Shown here in pieces: positions 6,988 to 15,033 of a stretch of DNA of 18,388 nt. The translations under genes and the position numbers were made by a program. The stretch's first letter is position 1. The number at the start of each line of letters is the position of its first letter. Source of the DNA: an uncultured Collinsella sp. (GTDB lineage Bacteria > Actinomycetota > Coriobacteriia > Coriobacteriales > Coriobacteriaceae). Where the stretch lies: the NCBI GenBank assembly GCA_900546115.1, contig URBQ01000042.1, positions 1 to 18,388 on the forward strand. Reading direction: 5' to 3'. Below the pieces are notes generated by a model. The model saw only the letters and a list, made by a program, of their open reading frames with translations. It did not search any database and was not told the DNA's origin.

Positions 6988-7869
6988 ATGAATATCGCTG
7001 CGGCCGCCACTGAGGAGGTTGTCCCCACGATCGAAATCGCTGCCCACGCTGGCACCTGCTACGGCGTGCAGCGCGCGCTCGACATGGCGCTGGCTGCCGC
7101 ACCGCAGCCAGGGGAGAACACTCAGGTCCACACCCTGGGCCCGCTCATTCATAACCCCATTGTGGTGCGCGAGCTTGCCGAGGCGAGCGTTGGTCTGGCA
7201 GACACCTTGGACGACGCCGCGTCGGGCACCGTGATCATTCGCGCGCACGGCGTGGTGCCGCAGGTGATCGATGCCGCTCGTGAGCGTGGCCTTACCGTGG
7301 TCGATGCCACCTGCCCCTACGTGAAGAAGGTTCATGTGGCGGCCGAGCGCCTGGTGCGCGAGGGCTACCGCGTAATCGTCGTGGGCGAGCCGGGCCACCC
7401 CGAGGTCGAGGGCATTCTGGGCCACGCCGGCGATGACGCTCGAGTCGTGAGCTGTGCCGCCGACGCCGACGAACTGCCACTCAAGGGCAAGGTGGGCCTG
7501 GTTGTGCAGACCACCCAGACCGCGCAGAACCTGGCCGAAGTTGTGGCCTCCATCACCCCGCGCGTGCAGGAACTGCGCGTGATCAACACCATCTGTGCCG
7601 CCACGAGCGAGCGCCAGCAGGCGGCGGCATCCCTTGCCGCCCGCTGCGACTGTATGGTCGTCGTGGGCGGCAAAAATTCGGGCAACACGCGCCGCCTGGC
7701 GCAGATTTGTGCTGATGCCTGCGAGCACACGCATCACATCGAGGAAGCTTCCGAGCTTGAGGCCGCATGGGTTGCCGACGCGCGCCACATCGGCATCACT
7801 GCCGGAGCCTCCACCCCGCAAGAACACATCGAACGCGCCGTTGAGCGCATCAAGGAGCTTTGCCGCTAA
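6988..7869 (+). CDS. ispH: 4-hydroxy-3-methylbut-2-enyl diphosphate reductase
   Basis: IspH catalyses the last step of the MEP isoprenoid pathway, reducing HMBPP to IPP and DMAPP with a [4Fe-4S] cluster. From this start the protein is 293 residues. The three cluster cysteines are in place: Cys24 (AGTCYGVQRA), Cys109 (DATCPYVKKVH) and Cys203 (NTICAATSERQ). Substrate-binding residues also appear: HNP at 54-56, AHGV with His87, GHPEVEG with His137 and Glu139, QTTQ at 174-177, and GGKNSGNT at 227-234. The gene begins 17 bases after plsC; an alternative start at 6973 would add five residues. There is no fused S1 domain. It shows that the organism uses the MEP rather than the mevalonate route. Confidence 0.96.
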   Translation: MNIAAAATEEVVPTIEIAAHAGTCYGVQRALDMALAAAPQPGENTQVHTLGPLIHNPIVVRELAEASVGLADTLDDAASGTVIIRAHGVVPQVIDAARERGLTVVDATCPYVKKVHVAAERLVREGYRVIVVGEPGHPEVEGILGHAGDDARVVSCAADADELPLKGKVGLVVQTTQTAQNLAEVVASITPRVQELRVINTICAATSERQQAAASLAARCDCMVVVGGKNSGNTRRLAQICADACEHTHHIEEASELEAAWVADARHIGITAGASTPQEHIERAVERIKELCR

Positions 7870-7871
7870 TC

Positions 7872-9314
7872 ATGGACCAGACCGTACCCGCATACGCCAC
7901 CGAGGTGGCCGATTACGGGCGCAGCCGCGACCCCGAGCCGGGTGAGGGCGCGCTCGTTAAGAACGTGCGTCCCGAATCGCCCGCATGGGATGTGGGTATC
8001 GAGCCGGGCATGCGCGTGCTCAAGGTCAACGGTGAGCAGCTCACCGACATGATCGTGTGGCTCTGGGAGGCCGACGAAGACACAGTCGAGCTCGAGGTAT
8101 TCGACCCGCGCGACAACACCGTCACCCCCGTGGAACTCGACCGCTTCCCGGGTGAGGACTGGGGCCTTGAGTTCGACGGTCCCATCTTTGACGGCATGCG
8201 TACCTGTGTCAACGCCTGTGTGTTCTGCTTTATGACCATGCTGCCCAAGGGCGGTCGTTCCACGCTCTACATCCGCGACGACGACTATCGCCTGAGCTTT
8301 TTGCAGGGCAACTTTGTCACGCTCACGAACCTTTCCGACGAGGACGTGCAAAACGTCATCGACCGCAACATGAGTCCGATGAACGTGTCGGTCCACGCCG
8401 TGAGCCCCGACGTCCGCCGCCGCATGATGGGCCGCAACGCCCAGCGCGGCATGGACGTGCTCGAGGCCATCATGGCCGCCGGCATCGAGATTCACGCACA
8501 GATTGTGCTGTGCCCCGGCCTGAACGACGGCGAGGAGCTGCAAAAGACCCTGCGCTTTTGCGAGGAGCACGAGCAGATCACCAGCCTGGGCATTGTGCCG
8601 CTCGGTTTTACCAAGCACCAGAACCGTTTTACGTGGTCCTACAGCGACAAGCCCGAGCTGGCGCGCGAGACCATTGCCATGATCCGGCCTTTCCAGGACC
8701 GTGCCTTCGAGCGCTTTGGCCGCCACACCTTTCAGATGAGCGACGAGTTCTATCTGGACGCCGGCATCGAGCCTCCCGAGGCAGACTTTTACGACGGCTA
8801 CCCGCAGTACTACGACGGCATCGGCATGATTCGCTCCTATCTGGACGAGACCGACGATGTGATCGCCGCTGATGCCGAGCGCCTGACCCGTGTTCGCGAG
8901 GCAATCGCCGCCCGTGACCAGCACCAGCTGTGCCTCTCGGGCGCCAGCGCGCGCGATACGGTCGCGCGCTTTGTGGAATCGCCGCACGGCCTCGCCGGCA
9001 CCGTCACAGCCATCAAAAACCGCTACTTTGGCGGCAACGTGGACGTGACCGGCCTCATCGTCGCCTGTGACATCTTAGAGCAGCTGCCGCAGGACCTGTC
9101 GGGGGTTATGCTCTTTGTGCCTAAGCTCATGTTCAACGCTGACGGCATGACCCTTGACGAGTATCATCGTGACGATTTACTCGCAAGCCTTACCAGTCGC
9201 GGCGCCGAGGTTCATGTGGTGTCGACCATGCCGCATGAGCTGCTCGATACCCTGGAGCACATCCTTGGCATTGTGCCTGCCGACTCTACTAGTTCCGCTG
9301 ACCCCATCCATTAA
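7872..9314 (+). CDS. PDZ / radical SAM / DUF512 protein of unknown function
   Basis: This belongs to the conserved DUF512 family (TIGR03279-like), whose reaction is unknown. From the ATG at 7872 it is 480 residues. An N-terminal PDZ-like domain (about 25-90) has EPGMRVLKVNGEQL. A cluster motif C-X3-C-X2-C (Cys112, Cys116, Cys119, in RTCVNACVFCF) is typical of radical SAM enzymes. A barrel-like region with NVSVHAV and IVLCPGLNDG follows. The DUF512 part takes up the C-terminal half and includes FQMSDEFYLDAG and SGASARDTVARF. A TTG at 7860 overlapping the ispH stop would add four residues, but the AAGGAG at 7852-7857 is too close to it; spacing to 7872 is long (14 bases), so the start is uncertain. 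It precedes der by 10 bases, a recurring pairing in Gram-positives. Confidence 0.92.
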   Translation: MDQTVPAYATEVADYGRSRDPEPGEGALVKNVRPESPAWDVGIEPGMRVLKVNGEQLTDMIVWLWEADEDTVELEVFDPRDNTVTPVELDRFPGEDWGLEFDGPIFDGMRTCVNACVFCFMTMLPKGGRSTLYIRDDDYRLSFLQGNFVTLTNLSDEDVQNVIDRNMSPMNVSVHAVSPDVRRRMMGRNAQRGMDVLEAIMAAGIEIHAQIVLCPGLNDGEELQKTLRFCEEHEQITSLGIVPLGFTKHQNRFTWSYSDKPELARETIAMIRPFQDRAFERFGRHTFQMSDEFYLDAGIEPPEADFYDGYPQYYDGIGMIRSYLDETDDVIAADAERLTRVREAIAARDQHQLCLSGASARDTVARFVESPHGLAGTVTAIKNRYFGGNVDVTGLIVACDILEQLPQDLSGVMLFVPKLMFNADGMTLDEYHRDDLLASLTSRGAEVHVVSTMPHELLDTLEHILGIVPADSTSSADPIH

Positions 9315-9324
9315 AGGAGTGCAG

Positions 9325-10659
9325 ATGAAACCTATCGTCGCCGTCGTCGGACGCCCCAACGTGGGCAAGTCCACGCTCGTTAACCGCCTGGCCCAGACCT
9401 CGGACGCCATCGTCCACGAGTCCCGCGGCGTCACGCGCGACCGCTCATACCACACGGCCGATTGGAACGGCCGCGAGTTCACCATCGTCGACACGGGCGG
9501 CATCGAGCCGCTCAAGAGCGATGACGTCTTTGCCACATCCATCCGCGACCAGGCCCTCGCCGCCGCCGAGGAAGCCGCCGTCATCCTGTTTGTGGTCGAC
9601 GGCCGCACCGGCGTCACCGAGGAGGACGAGTCGGTCGCCCGCATGCTCAAGCGCTCCGACAAGCCGGTCTTTCTGCTGGTGAACAAGCTCGACAATCCCG
9701 ACCGCGAGAACGACAACATCTGGGAGTTCTATTCGCTCGGCATCGGTGAGCCCACGCCGCTCTCGGCCCTACACGGCCATGGCACGGGCGACCTGCTCGA
9801 CGACATCGTGGCCCTGCTTCCGGAGGAAGAGGACGAGGTCGCCGACGAGTTCCCCGACGCGCTGAACGTCGCAATCATCGGCCGCCCCAACGCCGGCAAG
9901 TCTTCGCTGTTCAACCGCATCCTGGGTGCCGATCGCTCCATCGTTTCCAACATTGCCGGCACCACGCGCGACGCCATCGATACCGTCGTCGAGCGCGACG
10001 GCAAGCACTACCGCATGGTCGACACCGCGGGCATTCGCAAGAAGAGCACCGTGTACGAGAACATCGAGTACTACTCCATGGTCCGCGGCCTGCGTGCCAT
10101 CGACCGTGCCGACGTGGCGCTGCTCGTCGTCGACGCCTCCGTGGGCGTCACCGAGCAGGATCAGAAGGTCATGGGCTTGGCTATCGAGCGTGGCTGTGCC
10201 ATCGTGGTGCTGCTCAACAAGTGGGACCTGCTCGACGATGACCGCAAGCGCGAGGCCTGCATGGAGACCGTCGACCGCCGTCTGGGTGTCATGGCTCCCT
10301 GGGCCCAGTACCTGCGCATCTCTGCCCTCACCGGTCGCAGCGTCGAGAAGATCTGGGCCATGGTCGACGCCGCCGAGAAGACGCGTTCGCAAAAGATCAC
10401 CACCTCGCGCCTCAACACGTTCCTCACCGACCTGCGCGAGTTTGGCCACACCGTGGTGGACGGCAAGCGCCGCCTGCGCATGCACTACGTGACCCAGACG
10501 GGCGTCAACCCGCCGACGTTTACGTTCTTCGTCAACCACAGCGACCTGGTCAATGACACCTACCAGCGTTACGTGGAGAACCGCATGCGCTCGACCTTCA
10601 ACTTCGCCGGTACGCCCATCCGACTCTTCTTTAGGAAGAAGGAGCAAAAGGATGCTTAA
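9325..10659 (+). CDS. der: Ribosome biogenesis GTPase Der (EngA)
   Basis: Der has two tandem GTPase domains and acts in assembly of the 50S ribosomal subunit. The protein is 444 residues, the normal length. Domain 1 has GRPNVGKS at 9-16, DTGG at 56-59 and NKLD at 120-123. An acidic linker (about 166-178) leads to domain 2 with GRPNAGKS at 186-193, DTAG at 233-236 and NKWD at 298-301. The C-terminal KH-like domain (about 350-444) has the typical HYVTQTGVNPPTF and FFVNHSDL. The frame is open further upstream, but ATG 9325 is preceded by AAAGGAG (9313-9319), which overlaps the previous stop. Its last 8 bases overlap plsY. Confidence 0.97.
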   Translation: MKPIVAVVGRPNVGKSTLVNRLAQTSDAIVHESRGVTRDRSYHTADWNGREFTIVDTGGIEPLKSDDVFATSIRDQALAAAEEAAVILFVVDGRTGVTEEDESVARMLKRSDKPVFLLVNKLDNPDRENDNIWEFYSLGIGEPTPLSALHGHGTGDLLDDIVALLPEEEDEVADEFPDALNVAIIGRPNAGKSSLFNRILGADRSIVSNIAGTTRDAIDTVVERDGKHYRMVDTAGIRKKSTVYENIEYYSMVRGLRAIDRADVALLVVDASVGVTEQDQKVMGLAIERGCAIVVLLNKWDLLDDDRKREACMETVDRRLGVMAPWAQYLRISALTGRSVEKIWAMVDAAEKTRSQKITTSRLNTFLTDLREFGHTVVDGKRRLRMHYVTQTGVNPPTFTFFVNHSDLVNDTYQRYVENRMRSTFNFAGTPIRLFFRKKEQKDA

Positions 10660-11335
10660 TCCGATTCTGCTGACCGCCATCTGCGCCGTGGTATCGTTCT
10701 TTATCGGAGCGATTCCGTTTGGCCTGATCCTGGGCCGCGTGTTCAACCACACCGATATTCGCAAAGCGGGCTCCGGCAACATCGGCACCACCAACGCCCT
10801 GCGCGTGGCCGGCCCCAAGGTGGCAGCGCTCACGTTGCTGCTCGACTGCCTGAAGGGCGCCATCTGCGTCCTTATCGCGCGTCCGCTCATCGCGAGCGTG
10901 GGCTATGGCTTCCCAGTGAGCATCATGGCTCCCGGTGCCGCCGGCGACTGGATGCTCGGCGTCATCTGCCTGGCTGCCGTGTGGGGACACATCTTCTCGC
11001 CCTACCTTAACTTCCACGGCGGTAAGGGTATCGCTGTGGGCCTGGGCGTGATTCTTGCCTGGTACTGGCCCATTGGTCTGTCGCTGCTGGGCATGTTTAT
11101 CGTGGCCGTCGCCATCACCAAGTACGTGTCGGTGGGTTCACTTGCCGCCGCCATCGGTCTTCCCATCGCCGCCTGCGCGGTCTTTCCGTACAGCAGCCTG
11201 GGCCTCAAGTTTTGCATGGCGATGATCGGCATCACCGTGGTGTGGGCCCATCGTGCGAACATCAAAAAGCTCATGACGGGTAAGGAGTCCAAACTCTCGT
11301 TTACCAAGCGCGTCACCGAGCCCGACGATAAGTAG
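10652..11335 (+). CDS. plsY: Glycerol-3-phosphate acyltransferase PlsY
   Basis: PlsY is a multi-pass membrane enzyme that moves an acyl group from acyl-phosphate to glycerol-3-phosphate, giving lysophosphatidic acid. The protein is 227 residues. The three conserved loops are visible: GSGNIGTTNALR (40-51), the segment ending in DCLKG (65-69), and NFHGGKGIA (120-128). The rest is mostly hydrophobic helices, with a short basic tail (from about 201). The ATG at 10652 overlaps der by 8 bases and has AAGGAG at 10639-10644. The neighbour gpsA makes its substrate, and plsC earlier in the cluster uses its product. The acyl-phosphate donor enzyme PlsX is not in the window. Confidence 0.95.
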   Translation: MLNPILLTAICAVVSFFIGAIPFGLILGRVFNHTDIRKAGSGNIGTTNALRVAGPKVAALTLLLDCLKGAICVLIARPLIASVGYGFPVSIMAPGAAGDWMLGVICLAAVWGHIFSPYLNFHGGKGIAVGLGVILAWYWPIGLSLLGMFIVAVAITKYVSVGSLAAAIGLPIAACAVFPYSSLGLKFCMAMIGITVVWAHRANIKKLMTGKESKLSFTKRVTEPDDK

Positions 11336-11344
11336 GAGAGAGTC

Positions 11345-12352
11345 ATGAATGTTGCGCTGATTGGCTCCGGCTCCTGGGGAACCGCCGTCGCCGGCCTTGC
11401 CGCCGCGCGAGCCGAGCGCGTGACCATGTGGGCCCATAGCGAGCAGACGGCCGCCGGCATTAACGGCGAGCATCGTAACCCCCGCTATCTGGTGGACTAC
11501 GTGCTGCCGGAAAACGTTGTCGCCACGACGGACCTGGCCCAGGCGCTCGACGGCGCCGAGGTCATCATCTTTGCCGTGCCTTCGACGCACCTGCGCGACG
11601 TCTGCCACCAGGCGGCACCCTTTATCGCCGCCGACACCCCGGCGCTCTGTCTTACCAAGGGTATTGAGCCCGAGTCCGGCCTGCTCATGAGCGAGGTCAT
11701 CGCCAGCGAGATCGGCAACGAGTCGCGCGTGGCAGCGCTCTCGGGCCCCAACCATGCCGAGGAGATCTGCCGTGGCGGACTTTCGGCCGCCGTCATCGCC
11801 AGTGAAGATCCGCAGATAGGGGAGACCTTTAAGGAGCTGCTGCTGTCCACGGCCTTCCGCATCTATCTGTCGCAGGACATGACGGGCGTCGAGGTCTGCG
11901 GCGCCATGAAAAACGTCATCGCCATCGTGTGCGGTATTTCCGCCGGTTCCGGTGCGGGCGACAACACGCTTGCCCTTATCATGACGCGCGGCTTGGCCGA
12001 GATCAGCCGACTGGTGCATGCCCGCGGCGGCCAGGCCATGACCTGCATGGGGCTTGCCGGCATGGGCGACCTTATTGCCACCTGCACCTCCGAGCATTCG
12101 CGCAACCGCACCTTTGGCTACGAGTTCGCTCACGGCGTGTCGCTCGACGAGTACCAGGCCCGCACGCATATGGTGGTCGAGGGTGCCGTCGCGGCCCGCA
12201 GCGTCAGCGAGCTCGCCCGTTCACTGGGCGTAGACATTCCGCTCACCTTTGCCGTGGAGCAAACGCTCTACAACGGTGTTACTTTGGATAGGGCGCTCGA
12301 GATTCTTACCGATCGCGTCCCATCGCATGAGTTCTACGGACTCGCCGACTAG
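11345..12352 (+). CDS. gpsA: Glycerol-3-phosphate dehydrogenase [NAD(P)+]
   Basis: GpsA reduces dihydroxyacetone phosphate to sn-glycerol-3-phosphate, the backbone of phospholipids. The protein is 335 residues, the normal length. The Rossmann motif GSGSWGTAVA is at 7-16, VPSTHLRDV at 78-86 and LTKGIE at 103-108. SGPNHAEEICRG (133-144) corresponds to the family SGP(S/N)xAxE motif. The catalytic lysine is Lys189 in GAMKNVIAI. The substrate-binding HSRNRTFG at 251-258 is conserved. AGGAG at 11334-11338 overlaps the plsY stop and sits 6 bases before the ATG. The plsY-gpsA pair directly couples backbone synthesis to its first acylation. Confidence 0.97.
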   Translation: MNVALIGSGSWGTAVAGLAAARAERVTMWAHSEQTAAGINGEHRNPRYLVDYVLPENVVATTDLAQALDGAEVIIFAVPSTHLRDVCHQAAPFIAADTPALCLTKGIEPESGLLMSEVIASEIGNESRVAALSGPNHAEEICRGGLSAAVIASEDPQIGETFKELLLSTAFRIYLSQDMTGVEVCGAMKNVIAIVCGISAGSGAGDNTLALIMTRGLAEISRLVHARGGQAMTCMGLAGMGDLIATCTSEHSRNRTFGYEFAHGVSLDEYQARTHMVVEGAVAARSVSELARSLGVDIPLTFAVEQTLYNGVTLDRALEILTDRVPSHEFYGLAD

Positions 12353-12370
12353 CGCAGAAAGGCATCTACC

Positions 12371-13042
12371 ATGGGTTCCATCAAAATCGCTCCTTCCGTC
12401 CTTTCGGCCGACATGGCCAACCTCAAGGGCGAGCTCGACAAGATTGCCGGTGCCGACTACGTGCACTTCGACGTCATGGACGGTCACTTTACCGGCAACC
12501 TGACCTTTGGCGTCGATATCCTCAAGGCCGTCAAGCGCTCCACCGATGTACCGGTCGACGCGCACCTGATGGTGTCGAACCCCGACGAGACGGTCGATTG
12601 GTACGCCGACGCCGGTGCCGATATGATCACCGTGCACTACGAGGCCTCCACACACCTGCACCGCACGCTCACGCATCTGCAGCAGCGCGGCGTCAAGGCC
12701 GGTGTGGTGCTCAACCCCGCCACGCCCGTCTGCGTGCTCGAAAACATCATCGACGTTGTCGATATGGTGCTGCTGATGAGCGTGAACCCTGGCTTTGGCG
12801 GCCAGAGCTTTATCCCGGGCACGCTGCCTAAGCTGCACGAGCTTACGGCCATGTGCGAACGCCACGGCGTGTCGCCTCTGATCGAGGTCGATGGCGGCAT
12901 CTCTTCCAAGAACATCGCCGAGGTCGTCAAGGCTGGCGCAAACGTGCTCGTGGCCGGTTCTGCCGTATTTAAGTCCGAAGATCCCGCCGCCGAGGTTGCT
13001 CTGCTGCAGAAGCTGGGCAACGAGGCCGCACAGGAGGCATAA
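12371..13042 (+). CDS. rpe: Ribulose-phosphate 3-epimerase
   Basis: Rpe interconverts ribulose-5-phosphate and xylulose-5-phosphate in the pentose phosphate pathway. The protein is 223 residues and a TIM barrel. Metal and catalytic residues are all present: His32 and Asp34 (YVHFDVMDG), His65 (DAHLMV) and Asp174 (EVDGGI). The phosphate-binding and flexible loop MSVNPGFGGQ is at 136-145. AAAGG at 12358-12362 lies 8 bases before the ATG, and the gene begins 18 bases after gpsA. Its last codons hold an AGGAGG that can serve the next gene. Nothing is unusual. Confidence 0.97.
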   Translation: MGSIKIAPSVLSADMANLKGELDKIAGADYVHFDVMDGHFTGNLTFGVDILKAVKRSTDVPVDAHLMVSNPDETVDWYADAGADMITVHYEASTHLHRTLTHLQQRGVKAGVVLNPATPVCVLENIIDVVDMVLLMSVNPGFGGQSFIPGTLPKLHELTAMCERHGVSPLIEVDGGISSKNIAEVVKAGANVLVAGSAVFKSEDPAAEVALLQKLGNEAAQEA

Positions 13043-13048
13043 ACCCTT

Positions 13049-14227
13049 ATGACCGCAGGTCAAAACCGCATACCCGTGAATCTTGACTATGCCGCCTCGA
13101 CGCCCATGCGCGCCGAGGCACTCCTTGCGCAGCGCGAATATGACGGCAGCGAGCTTGCCGGCATCAACCCCAACTCGCTGCACTCGCTTGGCCGCAAGGC
13201 CGCCGCACGCCTGGAAGTCGCCCGTCGCGAGATCGCCCGTAGCTTTGGCGCACGCGTGCGCCCGTCCGAGATCATCCTTACCAACGGCGGCACCGAGGCC
13301 AACCAGCTGGCGCTGCTCGGTCTTGCCGAGGGCGCTCGTCAGCGCGATCGCAAGCGCGACCGTGTCATCGTTTCGGCCATCGAGCACGATTCGATTTTGG
13401 ACAACCTGCCGCTCCTGCGTGCCGCCGGCTTTACCGTCGACATGGTGCAGCCCTGCCGCGCGGGCTACATTGAGCCCGCCGCGCTTGTCGAGCTGCTCGG
13501 CGACGACGTGGCGCTCGTGAGCATTATGGTCGCCAACAACGAGACCGGCGTGGTGCAGCCAATCCGCGAGCTGGCCGCTGCCGCACATGCTGCCGGAGCC
13601 TTGTTTCATACCGATGCCATCCAGGGCTACTTGCATATTCCGCTCGATGTCACCGAGCTGGGCGTCGATGCTATGACCGTTGCCGCGCACAAGATCGGCG
13701 GCCCTGTGGCATCCGGCGCGCTCTACCTTAAGAGCCGCACGCCGCTGCGTCCGCGCATCTTTGGCGGTGGACAGGAAGCCGGCCGTCGCGCCGGTACGCA
13801 GGATCTGCGCACGCAGCTGGCTTTTGCCGCTGCCGCCTGCACGCTGGCGCCCCACGTGGCCCAGGAGCGCGCGACGCTGCAGGCCCTGTCCGATAAGCTC
13901 TACGCCACGCTTACGGCCCATCCTCGCATTCACGCCACGATGGGCAACTACGCGCAGGTCGATCGTCTGCCAGGTATGGTTTCAATCTACGTTGACGGCA
14001 TGGACTCCGAAGAGCTCATCATCAAGCTCGATGCCGCCGGCTTTGAGGTTTCGGGCGGATCGGCTTGCTCGAGCGGCAGCATGGACCCGAGCCACGTGCT
14101 CAGCGCCATGGGCATTGGTCGCGAGCAGGCGCTGGGTGCACTGCGTATCTCGTTTGATGACCGCGTGAACCCTGCCGACCTGGATGAGTTCGCCCAGACG
14201 CTGCTCTCGATCGTAGGCGCCGCATGA
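13049..14227 (+). CDS. Cysteine desulfurase (NifS/IscS-like)
   Basis: This PLP enzyme removes sulfur from cysteine as a persulfide for Fe-S clusters or thiolated tRNA. The protein is 392 residues, class V aminotransferase fold. It has LDYAASTP (12-19), TNGGTEANQLAL (78-89), His113 stacking on PLP, VANNETGVVQP (161-171), the PLP lysine Lys215 in AAHKIGGP, and the mobile catalytic cysteine Cys340 in SGGSACSSG, the group I loop. The usual GPKG after the lysine motif reads GPVASG here. Expected partners such as iscU or a tRNA thiolase are not adjacent, so the acceptor is unknown. AGGAGG at 13032-13037, inside rpe, is 11 bases upstream of the start. Its stop overlaps the next start as ATGA. Confidence 0.93.
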   Translation: MTAGQNRIPVNLDYAASTPMRAEALLAQREYDGSELAGINPNSLHSLGRKAAARLEVARREIARSFGARVRPSEIILTNGGTEANQLALLGLAEGARQRDRKRDRVIVSAIEHDSILDNLPLLRAAGFTVDMVQPCRAGYIEPAALVELLGDDVALVSIMVANNETGVVQPIRELAAAAHAAGALFHTDAIQGYLHIPLDVTELGVDAMTVAAHKIGGPVASGALYLKSRTPLRPRIFGGGQEAGRRAGTQDLRTQLAFAAAACTLAPHVAQERATLQALSDKLYATLTAHPRIHATMGNYAQVDRLPGMVSIYVDGMDSEELIIKLDAAGFEVSGGSACSSGSMDPSHVLSAMGIGREQALGALRISFDDRVNPADLDEFAQTLLSIVGAA

Positions 14228-15033
14228 TCGTCTCCGAGCTTGAACGTGCGCTGCTGGCGCGCTACCCCAGGGCGGACGCCGAGGGCTGGGACCACGTAGG
14301 CTTATCCGTTGGCAACCCCGACGACGAGATTCACGGCCTCGCCTGCGCACTCGACGCGACCGAGGCCAACGTGCACCGCGCCCTGGAGTCCGGCGCCAAC
14401 GTGCTGCTGACGCATCATCCCATCTATATCAAGGCGCCCGAGGCCTTTTGTCCGGCCGATCCCGCGCGTCCCCAGTGCAGCGCCGCGCTGTACGAGGCGG
14501 CTCGTTGCGGCGTGAGCATCATCTCGCTTCACACCAACCTGGACCGCTCGCACGAAGCGCGCGTTCGCCTGAGCGAGTTGCTGGGCGCAGAGCCCATGAG
14601 CTCGCTGGAGCATGTGGACGAGCCTGAGCTCACCGGTCTGGGCGCACTCGCGACCATCCACGATGTCTGCAACCTGCGCGATCTTGCCATACGTGCTGCC
14701 ACGGCCTATGGCAGCGACCCGCGCGTATGGGGCGATGGCGGGCGCCCGTGCCGCACCCTCGCCATTCTGGGCGGCTCCCTCGGCGATTTTGGAGAGCTTG
14801 CCATCGCCGCAGGCGCAGATGTAATTGTGACTGGAGAAGCCGGCTACCACGTGGTGCAGGACCTGGCCTTACGTGGCCTGGGCGTGATCCTTCTCGGGCA
14901 CGACCGCTCCGAAGAGCCGTTCGTTGATATATTGATGAACTCTGCAGTTGACGCCGGGGTCGACCCCCATCATGCGATTAAAATACTGAACCCTTGCCAA
15001 TGGTGGACTGTGACAAAAGGAGAGAACTTATGA
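14224..15033 (+). CDS. Nif3-like dinuclear metal center hexameric protein
   Basis: The Nif3/YbgI/YqfO family forms toroidal hexamers with a two-metal site; it is often labelled GTP cyclohydrolase 1 type 2, but the true activity is unclear. The protein is 269 residues, the short form without the inserted PII-like domain. Metal-binding motifs are LLTHHPIY with His64 and His65 (61-68), HTNLDRS with His103 and Asp107, and the C-terminal GHDRSEEP with His226 and Glu230; GEAGYHVVQD at 204-213 is also conserved. The ATG overlaps the upstream TGA (ATGA), and the 3' end overlaps the next start in the same way. Nif3 beside a CT398-like zinc-ribbon gene is a common pair. Confidence 0.93.
   Translation: MIVSELERALLARYPRADAEGWDHVGLSVGNPDDEIHGLACALDATEANVHRALESGANVLLTHHPIYIKAPEAFCPADPARPQCSAALYEAARCGVSIISLHTNLDRSHEARVRLSELLGAEPMSSLEHVDEPELTGLGALATIHDVCNLRDLAIRAATAYGSDPRVWGDGGRPCRTLAILGGSLGDFGELAIAAGADVIVTGEAGYHVVQDLALRGLGVILLGHDRSEEPFVDILMNSAVDAGVDPHHAIKILNPCQWWTVTKGENL

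Noticed and set aside
9154..9324. Upstream extension of the der frame
   Set aside because: It overlaps the DUF512 gene; ATG 9325 has AAAGGAG and begins with the normal Der N-terminus.
9769..10890. 373-codon - strand frame opposite der and plsY
   Set aside because: Antisense to two confirmed genes, with no ribosome site or recognisable domain.
12221..13933. 570-codon open frame on the - strand
   Set aside because: It lies opposite gpsA, rpe and the cysteine desulfurase, all with clear motifs. Long antisense frames are expected in GC-rich coding DNA, and its product has no domain character.
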